Assembly: GCF_030065675.1 (NCBI RefSeq)
Contig: NZ_JASJDK010000016.1
Coordinates: forward strand, 62,001 to 126,000
Length of the DNA stretch: 64,000 bases
Reading direction: 5' to 3'
Origin: Mastigocoleus sp. MO_188.B34
Lineage (GTDB): Bacteria; Cyanobacteriota; Cyanobacteriia; Cyanobacteriales; Nostocaceae
Shown here: positions 45,244 to 56,291 of the stretch, one piece after another
Position numbering within the stretch: the first letter of the stretch is position 1
Layout: each line of letters starts with the position of its first letter
Translations under genes and position numbers: made by a program
The notes under the pieces: model-generated
What the model was told of the DNA's origin: nothing
Databases searched by the model: none
The model's input: only the letters and a program-made list of their open reading frames with translations

Positions 45244-45687
45244 CACTATTTTTTATCCTGTAACGATTAATTCTTCTCTATTTCTTCCCGATTATCCAAT
45301 AATTTAAAAATAGATTAGATTTTTTCCAATTATTTAGGGTATCTAAGAAAGATAAAAGGGATTCACTTAACCCTTTTACTTTCTTCTTTTACTTTACTGT
45401 TGTTTTCAAATTTTACTCTTATCAAAGTCAAACTTGAGCAAATCGCAGTAAGATTGGAACCAAGTCTCTAGTAAACTAAAGCTTAAATAAATAGACCGAC
45501 CATTTTAAATGGCTAAAAAGCTTAATCTATAAACTTTTTGCTGTACTGCGTTAACGTCCGTAAGGACGCGGTCTGTTTTGTTAGCAAAGCATGTCCGCAA
45601 GACATATTTTGACGTTTAACTTCCGCATAGCGGTAATCTTCCTTTATTTGAAAAGTAATATTTAGTTCAGAAACGGGCGATGTAACA
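45244..45687. other. Intergenic region upstream of the phosphorelay genes
   Basis: About 440 bases containing the 32-base hairpin element at 45545-45576 and a ttccgcatagcgg palindrome near 45620. It is the presumed promoter region of the response-regulator gene. Confidence 0.55.
45545..45576. repeat. Dispersed 32-base hairpin element, copy 2
   Basis: Flanks are identical to copy 1 at 16783-16814; the central stem is changed in a compensating way. A shortened relative lies at 30555-30577. Confidence 0.8.
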
Positions 45688-48288
45688 ATGCGAATTCTAT
45701 TACTTGAAGATGACGAAGTTTTAGCGGATGTGTTGTTAAAATCTTTGACTCACCATAAATATGTTGTAGACGCAGTTTATGATGGGAAAAATGGTTTAGA
45801 GTATGCCCAAACTGGAAACTACGAACTAATCTTAATGGATGTGGGATTACCCTCACTTGATGGTATTACCCTATGTCAGCAGTTGCGATCTGAAAGTTAT
45901 TCCGTACCGATTCTTTTGATGACTGCAAAACATGCGATCGCAGATAGAATTCGTGGTTTAGATGCAGGTGCTGATGATTACTTAACCAAACCTTTCGAAT
46001 TAAGCGAGCTTCACGCTAGAATCAGGGCTTTGTTAAGACGAGGAGAAGTTACACCCAGTTCGGTTTTAGAAATCGGAGAACTCTGTTTAGATCCTAATAG
46101 TTGCCAGGTTACATATGCTGGTAAGCTTATAAGACTGACACCCAAGGAATACAATTTATTAGAATTATTCTTACGCAACCCATCTCGGGTTTATAGCCGC
46201 TCTCAGATAGTAGAGCATCTTTGGACTTTTGACGATCCCCCTTTGGAAGATAGCGTTAAAGCACACATTAAAGGTTTGCGCCAAAAGTTAAAGAAAGCAG
46301 GTGCTGCAAGTTGGATTGAAAATATTTATGGTTTGGGATACAGACTTAACCCAGACATTGTTTCGTCACGTACTTCCCCAGAAACTAACTCTCAAGATAC
46401 TAACTCTCAAGGTACTAACTCTCAAGATACTAGTCCTCAAAAAACTAGTCCCACAATAACGAGTTCTCAAGTCAATACTACTGAAGCAATAAATTATCAG
46501 GTCAATAATTTCCAAATCGATACTTCCAAAACAACGAACTTTGAAAACTCTCAAACTGTTGCTCTTCCCCAACAGGATTCTCGGTCTTTAGAAGATAAAA
46601 CCTTAGAGACAAAATATCAAGGGGCTGTAGAAAATATGTGGGAGCAATACCAAGGTTTGATGGTTAAGAGACTCTCAGTATTGCAAACAGCAGCAACAGC
46701 GATCGAAGAAGAAAACCTTTCAGAGGATTTACGACAGTCAGCAAAACGAGAAGCTCATAAACTCGCAGGAGTTTTGGGTATGTTTGAGCGATTTGATGGA
46801 AGTAAGTTAGCCAAAGAAATTGAGCTACTTTTGCTCGAACAAAATTCCCCAATTCAACATACGCTACCATCCTTGATACGAGAATTAGGGGAAATTTTGG
46901 CTTTATCTGAATCAACAGCTACCAGTTCAGAACTTAAAAGCTCAAAAAATCATAGTTTCAGAGATAATAGCTCGACACATAATAGCTCAACAAATAATAT
47001 TTCAACCAATAAAAGCTCCAAGACTACAGATTCAAAACTTTCTGAAACTAATTTATCTTTTTCTTCTTCCACAAATGAACAAGCACGTTTGCTTCTCATC
47101 GGTCCAGATGTGCAACTCGGCTCTCAACTCATACAATTAGCCCATTCCACTGGTACGAGTTGTTACCATTTTAAAGATATTCAAGTAGCGAAGAAATGGT
47201 TAAAAACTTATTCCCCAGAATTGGTTGTATTAACCATAGATACTGTAAATCAGTGGCGTGAAAGCTTAGCATTGATCGGGGCTTTAGCAAAGCGCACTCC
47301 CTCCGTATCGACAATAGTCATCAGTGCAATTGATAACTTAGAAAACCGAGTGAGTGTTGCTCAAGCTGGGGGATGTGGTTTTTTAGTTAAACCAACAGAA
47401 GCAAGTCAAATTTGGGAAGTTGCGTATCAATTATTATCTAGTAATTATTCTTCCACAATCAAAATTTTAGTTGTAGACGACGATCCCATATTTCTATCAA
47501 CTGTAAAATCTCTCTTGGAACCTTGGGGAATGGAAATTACAGGGTTGGAAAATCCCCAACATTTTTGGAACACCCTTGAGTCTGTATCTCCCGATTTATT
47601 GATTTTAGATGTAGAAATGCCAGAAATTGGAGGTGTAGAGCTTTGTCAAGCAGTGCGCACAGATCGGCGTTGGCAAGGATTACCTGTTTTATTTCTTACT
47701 TCTCATTCCGAACCAGAAACAGTTCGTCAAGTATTTGCAGCAGGGGCTGATGATTTTATTAATAAGCCAGTTATAGGACCAGAACTCTTAACTAGGATTA
47801 ACAATCGTTTAGAAAGAAGTCGGTTACTACAAACTCTTTCCACTAAAGATCCCCAAACAGGTATTAGTAATTATACTGAATCAACTCAAGAATTAAATCA
47901 CTTATTTGCAAGACTTCCCCACAATGGAAATAGCATGTGTCTGGCAATGTTGAGTATCGCTGAGCTAAATCGACTAAATTTTCAATACGGTCACCCTATT
48001 AGCGATCGAGTATTACAAAAATGGGGACGCCTAATTAAATCAGTTTTTCGCAGCAGAGAAGTTTTAGGATATTGGGGTAATGGAGAATTTATAGTTGGGA
48101 TGCCAGGGTTAAATAAAATACAAGCTACAGAAAGACTTGGCGAAATCCTTGCTGTGTTGCGACAACAGATATTTACATCACCAGATGGAAATAGATTTCA
48201 AGTTCCGTGTAATTGGTCGGTTGCGGAATATCCCAAAGATGGGAAAAATATACATTTGCTGTATCAAACTCTCAAGCGATCGATTTAG
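45688..48288 (+). CDS. Multidomain response regulator (REC-wHTH-HPt-REC-REC-GGDEF)
   Basis: Protein of 866 residues. In order: REC (about 1-115, phospho-Asp in LILMDVGLPSLDG); OmpR/PhoB winged helix (about 125-222, LTPKEYNLLELFLRNPSRVY, then VKAHIKGLRQKLKKAG); a Ser/Thr/Asn linker; HPt (about 310-395, His in REAHKLAGVLGMFERF); a degenerate REC (about 465-585); a complete REC (about 590-710, LLILDVEMPEIGG); and a C-terminal GGDEF-like domain (about 730-866) whose signature is WGNGEF, so cyclic-di-GMP synthesis is doubtful. It can receive, store and pass phosphate and bind DNA in one chain. It heads a run of four phosphorelay genes on the same strand. Confidence 0.93.
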   Translation: MRILLLEDDEVLADVLLKSLTHHKYVVDAVYDGKNGLEYAQTGNYELILMDVGLPSLDGITLCQQLRSESYSVPILLMTAKHAIADRIRGLDAGADDYLTKPFELSELHARIRALLRRGEVTPSSVLEIGELCLDPNSCQVTYAGKLIRLTPKEYNLLELFLRNPSRVYSRSQIVEHLWTFDDPPLEDSVKAHIKGLRQKLKKAGAASWIENIYGLGYRLNPDIVSSRTSPETNSQDTNSQGTNSQDTSPQKTSPTITSSQVNTTEAINYQVNNFQIDTSKTTNFENSQTVALPQQDSRSLEDKTLETKYQGAVENMWEQYQGLMVKRLSVLQTAATAIEEENLSEDLRQSAKREAHKLAGVLGMFERFDGSKLAKEIELLLLEQNSPIQHTLPSLIRELGEILALSESTATSSELKSSKNHSFRDNSSTHNSSTNNISTNKSSKTTDSKLSETNLSFSSSTNEQARLLLIGPDVQLGSQLIQLAHSTGTSCYHFKDIQVAKKWLKTYSPELVVLTIDTVNQWRESLALIGALAKRTPSVSTIVISAIDNLENRVSVAQAGGCGFLVKPTEASQIWEVAYQLLSSNYSSTIKILVVDDDPIFLSTVKSLLEPWGMEITGLENPQHFWNTLESVSPDLLILDVEMPEIGGVELCQAVRTDRRWQGLPVLFLTSHSEPETVRQVFAAGADDFINKPVIGPELLTRINNRLERSRLLQTLSTKDPQTGISNYTESTQELNHLFARLPHNGNSMCLAMLSIAELNRLNFQYGHPISDRVLQKWGRLIKSVFRSREVLGYWGNGEFIVGMPGLNKIQATERLGEILAVLRQQIFTSPDGNRFQVPCNWSVAEYPKDGKNIHLLYQTLKRSI

Positions 48289-48381
48289 GTTCAAGATATT
48301 TTGAACCCAAGATGTTTCAACTCAAGATACTTAAATTAACACCTTAAAACTTTAAGATTAATTTTATACATTTTATTAAGT

Positions 48382-50997
48382 ATGAATGATGAACAAAAAA
48401 ATCAGAATAATAAATGTGCCACACTTCTGAAGCGTAATATTGCTTTACTAAAAGCACAGCAAGAGGCTTCAATTGATGGAATTTTGGTTATAGATGAAAA
48501 TCGCCAAGTAGTCTCCTATAATCGACGTTTTTGCGAACTATGGCAAATACCAAAAGAAATTGTTAATCAAGGTAATTGTCACCACTTACTCACCTACGCA
48601 GTATCTCAAGTTTCCAAGCCAGAGGAATTTTTAAGTAAAGTAAATTACCTGTATGAAAACCCCAACGAAATCAGTCAGGATGAAATTTATTTAAAAGATG
48701 GCAGAATTTTCGATCGTTATTCCAGTCCGGTTAAATCAGAGACAGGAGAATACTACGGAAGAATTTGGAATTTTCGAGATGTCACAGGACGTAAACAACG
48801 GGAAGAAGCACTACAATTCATTGTCGAAGGAACGAGTACCAAAATCGGTAGCGAATTTTTTCGCTCCTGCGTTCGTTGTTTAGCTGAAGTACTCCAAGCT
48901 CGTTATGCTTTAATTGCTGAATTTTCTCCAGATAGTAAAGATAAAGTACGTACCTTAGCTGTTTGGGGTGGAGAAGATTTTGCGGAAAACTTTGAATACG
49001 ATATTCCTGGAACCCCCTGTGAAAGAGTTCTGAATGGTGAAACCCTCCGATATCCCCACTCAGTACAAACTTACTGTCCAGACGTTCCCGTTTTACAAGC
49101 CTTAAATGCTGAAAGTTATATTGCTACACCTGTATTTGACCAACAGGGAAAAATTATCGGTCACATTGGGGTAGTAGATACAAAACCACTATCTGGAAAT
49201 AATAATTCTAGAAATAACAATACAGAAGAATTAATATTGAAAATTTTTGCTGCTAGAGCAGGAGCAGAGCTAGAACGCAAAAATGTAGAAACTGCTTTAG
49301 CAAAACAAGTTGAGCGCTATGCTTTATTAAATGAAATTACTCAAAAAATCCGTAATAACTTAGACAGTCTGCAAATTTTTCAAACAACAGTAAATCAAGT
49401 TGGGAAAATTTTTAACGTTAGTCGCTGTCATATTCATACTTATATTGATTCCCCAGAACCAAAGGTACCTTTAGTTGCTGAGTATCGTTTGGATAATTAC
49501 TCATCCATGTTGGGAATAGAAATTCCCATTGATGGTAACCCCCACGTGCAAAAAGTTTTGGTGCAAGATACGGCAGTTTATACTGATGATGTTTATCAAG
49601 AACCGCTTTTGCAACCAGTTGAAGATATTTGTCGCCAGTTACAACTCAAATCTCTTCTGGTTGTTCGTACCTCTTATCAAGGAAAAGCTAACGGGGTTAT
49701 TGTTTTACATCAGTGCGATCGCATTCGTCATTGGACAGAAGAAGAAATCAAATTTTTAGAAGCAGTTGCAGCTCAGGTAGGTATAGCTTTAGGTCAAGCT
49801 AAACTTTTAGAGCAGGAAAAACAACAATTATCTCTATTACAAGCAGCAAAAAATAAAGCAGAAGCTGCAAACCTTGCTAAAAGCAGATTCTTAGCTAATA
49901 TGAGCCATGAATTGCGCACACCCCTCAATGCAATTCTTGGTTTTTCCGATTTGATGGGACAGGATCCAAGCCTTAACAATCAACAAAAAGAAGCTTTGGC
50001 GATCGTTAACCGTAGTGGCAAACGCCTATTAAAATCAGTAGAAGAAGTATTGGAAATCTCTAAAATTGAAACCCAGGAAACTGTATTGCAGCCAATTCCT
50101 TTTGATTTCCATCAATTACTGAAAGATTTATGGGAATCCTTCCAAGCAAAAGCAAAAGTCAAACATTTGTCTCTTCAATTTGACTTAGCCTCTAACTTAC
50201 CTCAACACATCATCGCCGATGAAACTAAACTTCGCCAAGTTTTAATTCATCTATTAGATAATGCCATCAAATTTACCCATTCTGGAATTGTCAAATTAAA
50301 GGTTAGTTGTCAATTTATGACTAGCACCTCACCTTCACAATCAACAGCTAGTAACCAACTAACAGCTAATAGTTGTCAGTTACCTATTAATGGTGCTCGA
50401 CTAACATCAGAAATATTTCCGATCTCCTCAGGGAACTCTACTCTCAAATCTACTTTATATTCTCCATTTCCCCAATTTCCCCATTATCTACATTTTGAAA
50501 TTTCCGATACCGGTTTAGGAATTGCAAGGGAAGAAATGGATAAACTATTCCAACCCTTCGTTCAAACCAGTTGTGGTCTGAAAGCAGGAGGAGGTGCAGG
50601 TATGGGGCTAGCAATTAGCAAACAATTTGTTCAATTAATGGGGGGAGAATTAGAAGTAAGTAGTACTCCAAATTCTGGTAGTGTTTTTTGCTTTTTTATT
50701 GAATTTGATTCCCTCGATAATACTCCGAACAATGAATTTACAGATCAGACAAATAGTCAACTATCAAAGGTTTATAAATCCAAATCTTTGACCAATAACA
50801 GTCTGAAAATTATGCCCCCAGAATGGATTGCAGCTCTATATCAAGCAGGAATTGAAGCTGATGCTGACTTAATTTCTCGCTTAATTAGACAAATTCCCCA
50901 AGAATATGTAGCCTTGGCTAAAGAGTTAACAAATTTGCTCCAAAACTATGACTTTGATGCAATTCTTGAACTAAGCGGGGGTCATGAAAATGTCTAA
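48382..50997 (+). CDS. Sensor histidine kinase (PAS-GAF-GAF-HisKA-HATPase)
   Basis: Protein of 871 residues with no membrane segment. It has a PAS domain (about 25-135, [20 protein letters not shown]), a GAF domain (about 145-305), a second GAF (about 310-480), then HisKA with [20 protein letters not shown] and a HATPase with [26 protein letters not shown] and [13 protein letters not shown] Ser-rich insert of about 45 residues sits inside the HATPase domain. The C-terminal 60 residues ([20 protein letters not shown]) match the tail seen in many cyanobacterial hybrid kinases. The last 14 bases overlap the next gene, so translation is coupled. Confidence 0.92.
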   Translation: MNDEQKNQNNKCATLLKRNIALLKAQQEASIDGILVIDENRQVVSYNRRFCELWQIPKEIVNQGNCHHLLTYAVSQVSKPEEFLSKVNYLYENPNEISQDEIYLKDGRIFDRYSSPVKSETGEYYGRIWNFRDVTGRKQREEALQFIVEGTSTKIGSEFFRSCVRCLAEVLQARYALIAEFSPDSKDKVRTLAVWGGEDFAENFEYDIPGTPCERVLNGETLRYPHSVQTYCPDVPVLQALNAESYIATPVFDQQGKIIGHIGVVDTKPLSGNNNSRNNNTEELILKIFAARAGAELERKNVETALAKQVERYALLNEITQKIRNNLDSLQIFQTTVNQVGKIFNVSRCHIHTYIDSPEPKVPLVAEYRLDNYSSMLGIEIPIDGNPHVQKVLVQDTAVYTDDVYQEPLLQPVEDICRQLQLKSLLVVRTSYQGKANGVIVLHQCDRIRHWTEEEIKFLEAVAAQVGIALGQAKLLEQEKQQLSLLQAAKNKAEAANLAKSRFLANMSHELRTPLNAILGFSDLMGQDPSLNNQQKEALAIVNRSGKRLLKSVEEVLEISKIETQETVLQPIPFDFHQLLKDLWESFQAKAKVKHLSLQFDLASNLPQHIIADETKLRQVLIHLLDNAIKFTHSGIVKLKVSCQFMTSTSPSQSTASNQLTANSCQLPINGARLTSEIFPISSGNSTLKSTLYSPFPQFPHYLHFEISDTGLGIAREEMDKLFQPFVQTSCGLKAGGGAGMGLAISKQFVQLMGGELEVSSTPNSGSVFCFFIEFDSLDNTPNNEFTDQTNSQLSKVYKSKSLTNNSLKIMPPEWIAALYQAGIEADADLISRLIRQIPQEYVALAKELTNLLQNYDFDAILELSGGHENV

Positions 50998-52498
50998 CTC
51001 TCCAATTGCTACCCCCAAAGCGGATATTTTAGTAATTGATGATACTCCAGAAAATTTGGCGCTGCTGTCACAAATCCTTAAAGATAAAGGGTATAAAGTT
51101 CGTAGTGTAACCAAGCCCTCCACGGGTTTAAGAGGCGCTCAAGCCGCACCCCCGGATTTAATTTTGCTGGACGTTAAAATGCCAGAAATGGATGGTTATG
51201 AAGTCTGTAAACGTCTCAAAGCTGACCAACGTACCCACGATATCCCGGTTATTTTCATTAGTGCATTAGGGGAACTTCTAGATAAAGTTACAGCCTTTGA
51301 GGTTGGCGGTGTAGATTATATTACTAAACCATTTCAAGTAGAAGAGGTTTTAGCTCGTTTAGAAACACACCTAACTATTTGTAATCTCCAAAAACAACTC
51401 CAGGCTCAAAATAAGCAATTACAGCAAGAAATTGTAGAACGTACCGCCGCAGAAGAAAAATTTGGAGTTATTTTTCGTTATAGTCCCAATCCAATTGCGA
51501 TCGCAACTCTTACAGAGGGTCGCTTTTTAGATATAAATCCCAGTTTTTTAAAGTTAACCGGTTATTCTCAAACCGAAGTTATTGGTAGAACCATCGCCGA
51601 GTTAAATCCTTCCCTTACTCCAGAGATATACGATAGTGCAGTTCAATATTTACTTGAAAATGGTTCTTTACATAATAAAGAATATGAAATTTATACCAAG
51701 GAAGGTCAACCCAGAGTAGTCTTGATTTCTACCGAATTAATTGAACTTGCTGGCGTTCAATGTACTTTAAGCATCATCAATGATATTACCGAGCGTAAAC
51801 GCATGGAAGATGAATTTATCTCCCTCGTTAGTCACGAACTACGCACACCGATGAATTCTATTATTGGCGCATTAGACCTCTTAGGAACCCAAAAATTGGG
51901 AACTTTAACTGAACTGGGTCAGCAAACCATTAATATTGCGACCAATAATATGGAACGTTTGATTCGTTTGGTCAATGACATTCTCGATCTAGAGCGAATT
52001 AAATCGGGTAAAATAGCCATGCGCTATATTGAATGTCAAGCAGATAAGTTGTTGAATGAGGCAACACAAGCAATGCAAGCAATGGCGGATTCCGCCCAAG
52101 TAAATCTTTCCGTGGAGCCTACATCAGTTCAAATTCATGCAGATCCAGATCGGATCTTGCAAACCCTAACAAACCTATTAAGTAATGCAATTAAGTTTTC
52201 CGAACCCGGAGAAACTGTTTGGTTGCGTAGCAGTGTGAATTGCGAGTATCTGCAAATTGAAGTTCAGGATCGAGGACGGGGAATTCCCCAAGACAAATTA
52301 CAACTAATCTTTGAACGTTTCCAACAGGTAGATGCTTCCGACTCTCGCGCTAAAGGAGGTACAGGCTTGGGACTTCCCATTTGTCGTACTATAGTTGAGC
52401 AACACAACGGACGTATCTGGGTTGAAAGTTCTCTAGGTGAAGGAAGTACTTTTTATGTTCAGTTACCGCTTAGTAAGGAATTGGGGACTGGGGACTAG
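50984..52498 (+). CDS. REC-PAS histidine kinase
   Basis: Protein of 504 residues. The start is ATG at 50984, preceded by GGGGG inside the upstream gene. An N-terminal receiver (about 12-135, [20 protein letters not shown]) and a short coiled coil ([20 protein letters not shown]) lead to a PAS domain (about 155-270), then HisKA with [20 protein letters not shown] and a HATPase ([44 protein letters not shown]). A receiver in front of a kinase suggests it responds to phosphate from another protein, probably the upstream kinase. Confidence 0.94.
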   Translation: MKMSNSPIATPKADILVIDDTPENLALLSQILKDKGYKVRSVTKPSTGLRGAQAAPPDLILLDVKMPEMDGYEVCKRLKADQRTHDIPVIFISALGELLDKVTAFEVGGVDYITKPFQVEEVLARLETHLTICNLQKQLQAQNKQLQQEIVERTAAEEKFGVIFRYSPNPIAIATLTEGRFLDINPSFLKLTGYSQTEVIGRTIAELNPSLTPEIYDSAVQYLLENGSLHNKEYEIYTKEGQPRVVLISTELIELAGVQCTLSIINDITERKRMEDEFISLVSHELRTPMNSIIGALDLLGTQKLGTLTELGQQTINIATNNMERLIRLVNDILDLERIKSGKIAMRYIECQADKLLNEATQAMQAMADSAQVNLSVEPTSVQIHADPDRILQTLTNLLSNAIKFSEPGETVWLRSSVNCEYLQIEVQDRGRGIPQDKLQLIFERFQQVDASDSRAKGGTGLGLPICRTIVEQHNGRIWVESSLGEGSTFYVQLPLSKELGTGD

Positions 52499-52540
52499 CG
52501 ACTGGGTGATGAAGTTATCAGTTATCAGTCCCCAATCCCT

Positions 52541-52577
52541 ATATGGCTAACGCCACGCTGCGCTAACGCAAATCCCC
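52541..52577. repeat. Dispersed repeat (ATGGCTAACGCCACGC type)
   Basis: Related elements lie at 39931-39955, 40003-40070 and 60671-60710, often next to AATCCCC. They are short imperfect hairpins. Confidence 0.6.
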
Positions 52578-52591
52578 AATCCCCAACCACC

Positions 52592-52966
52592 ATGACAAAA
52601 TCTATTTTAGTAGTTGATGATGAAGAAGATGTCCGGGCGCTAATTCAGTTAGGCTTAGAAATGAATGGAGGTTGGAATGTTATTAATGCAACCTCTGGAG
52701 CAGAAGCTATTGATGTGGCTGCAAGTCAACAACCTGACGTCATTTTATTGGATCTAATGATGCCGGATCTGGACGGTAAAGCAACGCTACAAAAATTAAA
52801 GTCTAGCCCCAAGACCGAAAATATTCCCGTAATTATGATGACTGCTAAGTCTAAATATTCTGTAGAAGAAAGTTTTGCAGGATTGGATGTCGCAGCAATT
52901 TTCACTAAACCCCTTCGACTCCTTAATCTTTCACAACAAATTATTGATGCGATCGGAGAATTATGA
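52592..52966 (+). CDS. Single-domain response regulator (CheY-like)
   Basis: Protein of 124 residues, a receiver only. The acidic pocket DDEED lies at residues 9-13, the phospho-Asp is in VILLDLMMPDLDG, the conserved Thr/Lys are in VIMMTAKS and FTKPLR. There is no output domain, so it probably acts as a phosphate shuttle or by protein contact. It ends the four-gene phosphorelay run, 93 bases after the kinase. Confidence 0.93.
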   Translation: MTKSILVVDDEEDVRALIQLGLEMNGGWNVINATSGAEAIDVAASQQPDVILLDLMMPDLDGKATLQKLKSSPKTENIPVIMMTAKSKYSVEESFAGLDVAAIFTKPLRLLNLSQQIIDAIGEL

Positions 52967-53122
52967 GTAATGAGTAATGTTACTCCTTCCTCCTTCCATA
53001 TTGCCTCTAAATAACCCAAAATCGAGAGACTTTGAATTGTGTTGTCTCGCAATTTTGGGTTTAAAAATTAATCATACCGCCATTAAACAGTACACATTTT
53101 TTATCTCAGTGCAGAAGACCTT

Positions 53123-53908
53123 TTAGCCAACAGCAACAGGAGTCTCAGACCTTACTTCTAAAGGAATAGAGCTATGGAGAATATCTTCTCCAGCATTACC
53201 TTGGGTCACAAATATTGCTTTGTGAGCAATTAAGTCACATCTCATTTCTTGAGACATTCCTTGATTGTTACCAAATCTTGCATTTTTAACAGAAGCGTAA
53301 TCCAGATTTGCCCCTGTCATGTTAGCTCCGGTAAAGTCCGCACCTCTAAGATTTGCTCCTCTGAGATCTACTCGACTTAGGTTTGTATCTCTCAGATCCG
53401 CATACCTAAGATCCGCACTATTGAGGTTGACATCCGTAAGAGTTGCCCCTCTCAGTTTTGCTTCTTGGAGATTGGTTTTTGCAAAATTTGCACCATTGAG
53501 AAAGGCTCCTCTTAGGTCAGAATAATAAAGATACGCGCCAGCAAGATTAGCTTCTATTAGGTTCTCACCACTTAGATCTCGTCCATAAGCCTTAGTATTG
53601 ACAATTTGCCATACTAGACGCCATTTACTATCGATTTTTGTTGCAAAATTAATTCTGACGCCATTGAAGTTTACACCCCAGAGGTTAGCGTGGATCAAGT
53701 TCGCACCGTTTAGGTTCGCGCCACTCAAGTCAGCACCGCTCAGGTCAGCGCTACTAAGGTCTGCACCATTGAGTTCGACTCCACTCAAGTCAGCACCACT
53801 CAGTTTCCTACCTTCAGTTGGTCGCTTGAGAATCTCTTTTACTAATTGAAATTTTATTTCTAAATCGCTATTCTTGTTATACGAGATTTTACTTAAAGTA
53901 CGGTTCAT
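53123..53908 (-). CDS. Pentapeptide-repeat protein
   Basis: Protein of 261 residues. The ATG at 53908 is chosen because AGGAG lies seven bases before it; the frame opens 37 codons earlier without one. An N-terminal region (NKNSDLEIKFQLVKEILKRP) is followed by two blocks of A(D/N)L-x-x repeats (about 36-80 and 110-205: GADLSSADLSGADLSGANLN; GANLRGADFTGANMTGANLD). A non-repeat insert (VRINFATKIDSKWRLVWQIV) sits between them. The C-terminus has two cysteine-free helices. It forms a beta-helix rod; the function is unknown. Confidence 0.88.
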   Translation of the reverse strand: MNRTLSKISYNKNSDLEIKFQLVKEILKRPTEGRKLSGADLSGVELNGADLSSADLSGADLSGANLNGANLIHANLWGVNFNGVRINFATKIDSKWRLVWQIVNTKAYGRDLSGENLIEANLAGAYLYYSDLRGAFLNGANFAKTNLQEAKLRGATLTDVNLNSADLRYADLRDTNLSRVDLRGANLRGADFTGANMTGANLDYASVKNARFGNNQGMSQEMRCDLIAHKAIFVTQGNAGEDILHSSIPLEVRSETPVAVG

Positions 53909-54019
53909 TTTATTACTCCTGACTTTTTTATTTGCTAATCGAACTAGGCGGCAGATGTCAATACAATACAAGTATATAACACTGTTAATATTTTGCAGAC
54001 ATCTAACTATTGGCAACAC

Positions 54020-54979
54020 ATAGAATTAGATGCCGAAATAATAGCTTACAATAGAACAACAGTATAACAAGCCTTTCTGATGGTTGCAATGGGTTATTCT
54101 AAGTTTTATTGGGTTGCTTTAGTAGTTATTCAGGAAAAATATCCACCAGATGATTTTCTGGATGAGTAAACAACTACGTATACCTTTAATTACTGAGTAA
54201 ATCAGATACAATCAAACAAAACTAGTTATTATCCAGCTTTGAAATAATCTCACCACTTTACAGTTCAAAGAATTGTGCTTTCCACTCATTATAGTATTGA
54301 GCTTGGGTATTTAAGTAGGGGACAAAAATATTTATTTTGTTACAAATGCTAGAGTGAGTACTTTCTATTAGTATATAAGTATTATTACTATGAATAATAT
54401 TAATATAAGGCTTTTACGCAGTTTTTGTAAGGTTAGACGCAGAGGGTATAGATTAGGTTAGATTTTGCTCCATGCGGTTGGAATAACCGCCTCCCCTAAG
54501 CCTTAAGCACTCCTTGTAAGCACTAACGCTAGTTCAATCGCAACAAATATATATTTAGTTTTGTCTAAGTACTTATTAAAGTCTAGCTGAGAAATGTGGT
54601 TAAGATACAAAAATTTTCCTAAATATTTCTTTAAATATTCTGGAGTGGTAATTGCAAACCTATTAATTTTTACAAAAACAATATTACTTTTTATGAATTA
54701 CAATTACATTTAGTTAGGATTCCTGACAAGATTAAATCTAGGAAAAATCTAACTCCTGGAAAAATCTCATTCCTGAAAATTATAGGCTGACAGAGATCTA
54801 AGTTTAATTTTGGCTGGACATAACAGTTACAAATTATTGAGTAATAAAACTTATAGTCATAAGCACAAAACTATTTCTTTATCTTTTCTTAATTAATAGT
54901 ACTGCTTATGACTCTGAGGATATACTTATGAGTAAGTGAAAATTGGCTGAGAGATTTGGGATAATCTGTTTAGTTTCAG
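54020..54979. other. Long intergenic region
   Basis: Nearly 1 kb with no ordinary gene. It contains a possible 29-codon frame at 54080-54169 and a hairpin GCGGTT-GGAAT-AACCGC near 54473, downstream of a G-rich stretch. It could hold a small RNA, but no family was recognised. Confidence 0.45.
54080..54169 (+). CDS. Possible small protein of 29 residues
   Basis: ATG to TAA frame with a protein-like sequence (MVAMGYSKFYWVALVVIQEK, then YPPDDFLDE). It has no clear ribosome site and no known family. It could equally be chance or a gene remnant. Confidence 0.2.
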   Translation: MVAMGYSKFYWVALVVIQEKYPPDDFLDE

Positions 54980-55630
54980 TTAATTATTCATTTTCTGCAG
55001 AGTCTTAAGAACTTCTTGTGGTTCTAGCCGTTGGGTGTAATCAGCATTAACAAAAGAGAGAACTATTGTACCATCAGGTGCAATAACATAGCTTGCTGCT
55101 ATGGGTAATTCAAATTTTTTGTCGCCATTATGTGCGGGAAGGTCGATACCAAATGTTTCATAAATTGGGCGTAATTCTTTTGGAAGAGTAAATATTAGAC
55201 CAAATTGTCTGGCGACTTGATTTCCTACATCGCTTAAGACTTCAAAGGATAACTCATTTTTTTCAACAGTAGATAGAGAGTTATCGGGGGTTTGGGGTGA
55301 AATTGCGACTAGAGAAGCCCCTAAAGCCTGAATTTCTGGTAATTTTTTCTGAAAAGCCCGTAGCTCTAAGTTACAATAGGGACACCATTTACCTCGGTAG
55401 AAAGAGATTACTACTGGGCCTAATTGAAGTAGTTTTTGTAAATCAACTCTCTTACCTGTTGCGTTGGGTAGGGAAAATTCAGGAATTTTGTCTCCAACTT
55501 TTAAAGTACTACCTGCGATCCCTGAACTTGCTAAGTCTTGAGTTGCTTGACTCATAGTAGCTCGGACTTCTTCAGAAACTTTGGTTAAAAATTGATTGCG
55601 ATAGTTTTGTAGCTCTTCTGTTAAATTCAT
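54980..55630 (-). CDS. AhpC/TSA-family peroxiredoxin-like protein
   Basis: Protein of 216 residues. An N-terminal helical region (about 1-45) precedes a thioredoxin fold: IPEFSLPNATGKRVDLQKLL, then VVISFYRGKWCPYCNLELRA with a W-C-P-Y-C redox motif, ISPQTPDNS, and SYVIAPDGTIVLSFVN near the end. It is a cytosolic thiol peroxidase or thiol-disulfide reductase of the peroxiredoxin-like AhpC/TSA group. C-x-x-C in place of the P-x-x-x-T/S-x-x-C layout makes reductase activity as likely as peroxidase. It is monocistronic. Confidence 0.85.
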   Translation of the reverse strand: MNLTEELQNYRNQFLTKVSEEVRATMSQATQDLASSGIAGSTLKVGDKIPEFSLPNATGKRVDLQKLLQLGPVVISFYRGKWCPYCNLELRAFQKKLPEIQALGASLVAISPQTPDNSLSTVEKNELSFEVLSDVGNQVARQFGLIFTLPKELRPIYETFGIDLPAHNGDKKFELPIAASYVIAPDGTIVLSFVNADYTQRLEPQEVLKTLQKMNN

Positions 55631-56291
55631 AAAATACTTCTTGTGTATTCATTTAGATAATCGATTTGTGAAATTATTGAACGAAAATTCCAAAAAAGCT
55701 CAAAAAAATTATTGACTCACTTCAGGACACAAAGAGTTATCATTGCCACATCCAACAAGACTGGTTTGTTGGAATAACCTTAGAAATGACGTGCAAACCT
55801 TGTAAATTAGAGGTTAAGTATGGACTAATGCACGAATATTTTTATTTTGGCTAGTTTCTTCTTTGTTTTTAGCTCTGAGTAATACTTCACATATAAATTT
55901 TCAGTATTTTGTGATTCAGTCGCTAAGTACGCTGATATTTGGAATTAATGTTCAAATATTTATTTAAAGATTTTATCGCAGAATATGGGAGATAGGAGTG
56001 ATAAGTAAGAAGTAATGAGTAATGAGTTAGGAGTCAGGAGTCAGGCGTGTAATAATCTCACACTTAGTTTTTGATTTTTTAGATCTACTTTACTTAGGAA
56101 TGTGGATTAAATAAAGTACAAAAGTAAGGTGCTGTTAGCATTGCGTAACACACCATTCCAAATTTCAGAATTACAGGTTATTAAGTTCTCATTCCTTACT
56201 TTTATCCAGCGTCGTTTTACAGGACTATGTGACAAGTTTGCTCTTGATTTTGGTTGGTAAATAAAGGTTGATTAAAAGTTATCTTTAAAAT
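55631..56291. other. Intergenic region with repeats
   Basis: About 660 bases. Short agtaatgag heptamers lie near 56010-56040, and a GGTG...CACC inverted repeat lies near 56131-56158. No gene was seen. Confidence 0.5.

Noticed and set aside
54400-54520. Known small RNA (6S, Yfr type)
   Set aside because: There is a hairpin, but no match to a remembered conserved core and no clear promoter or terminator pair.
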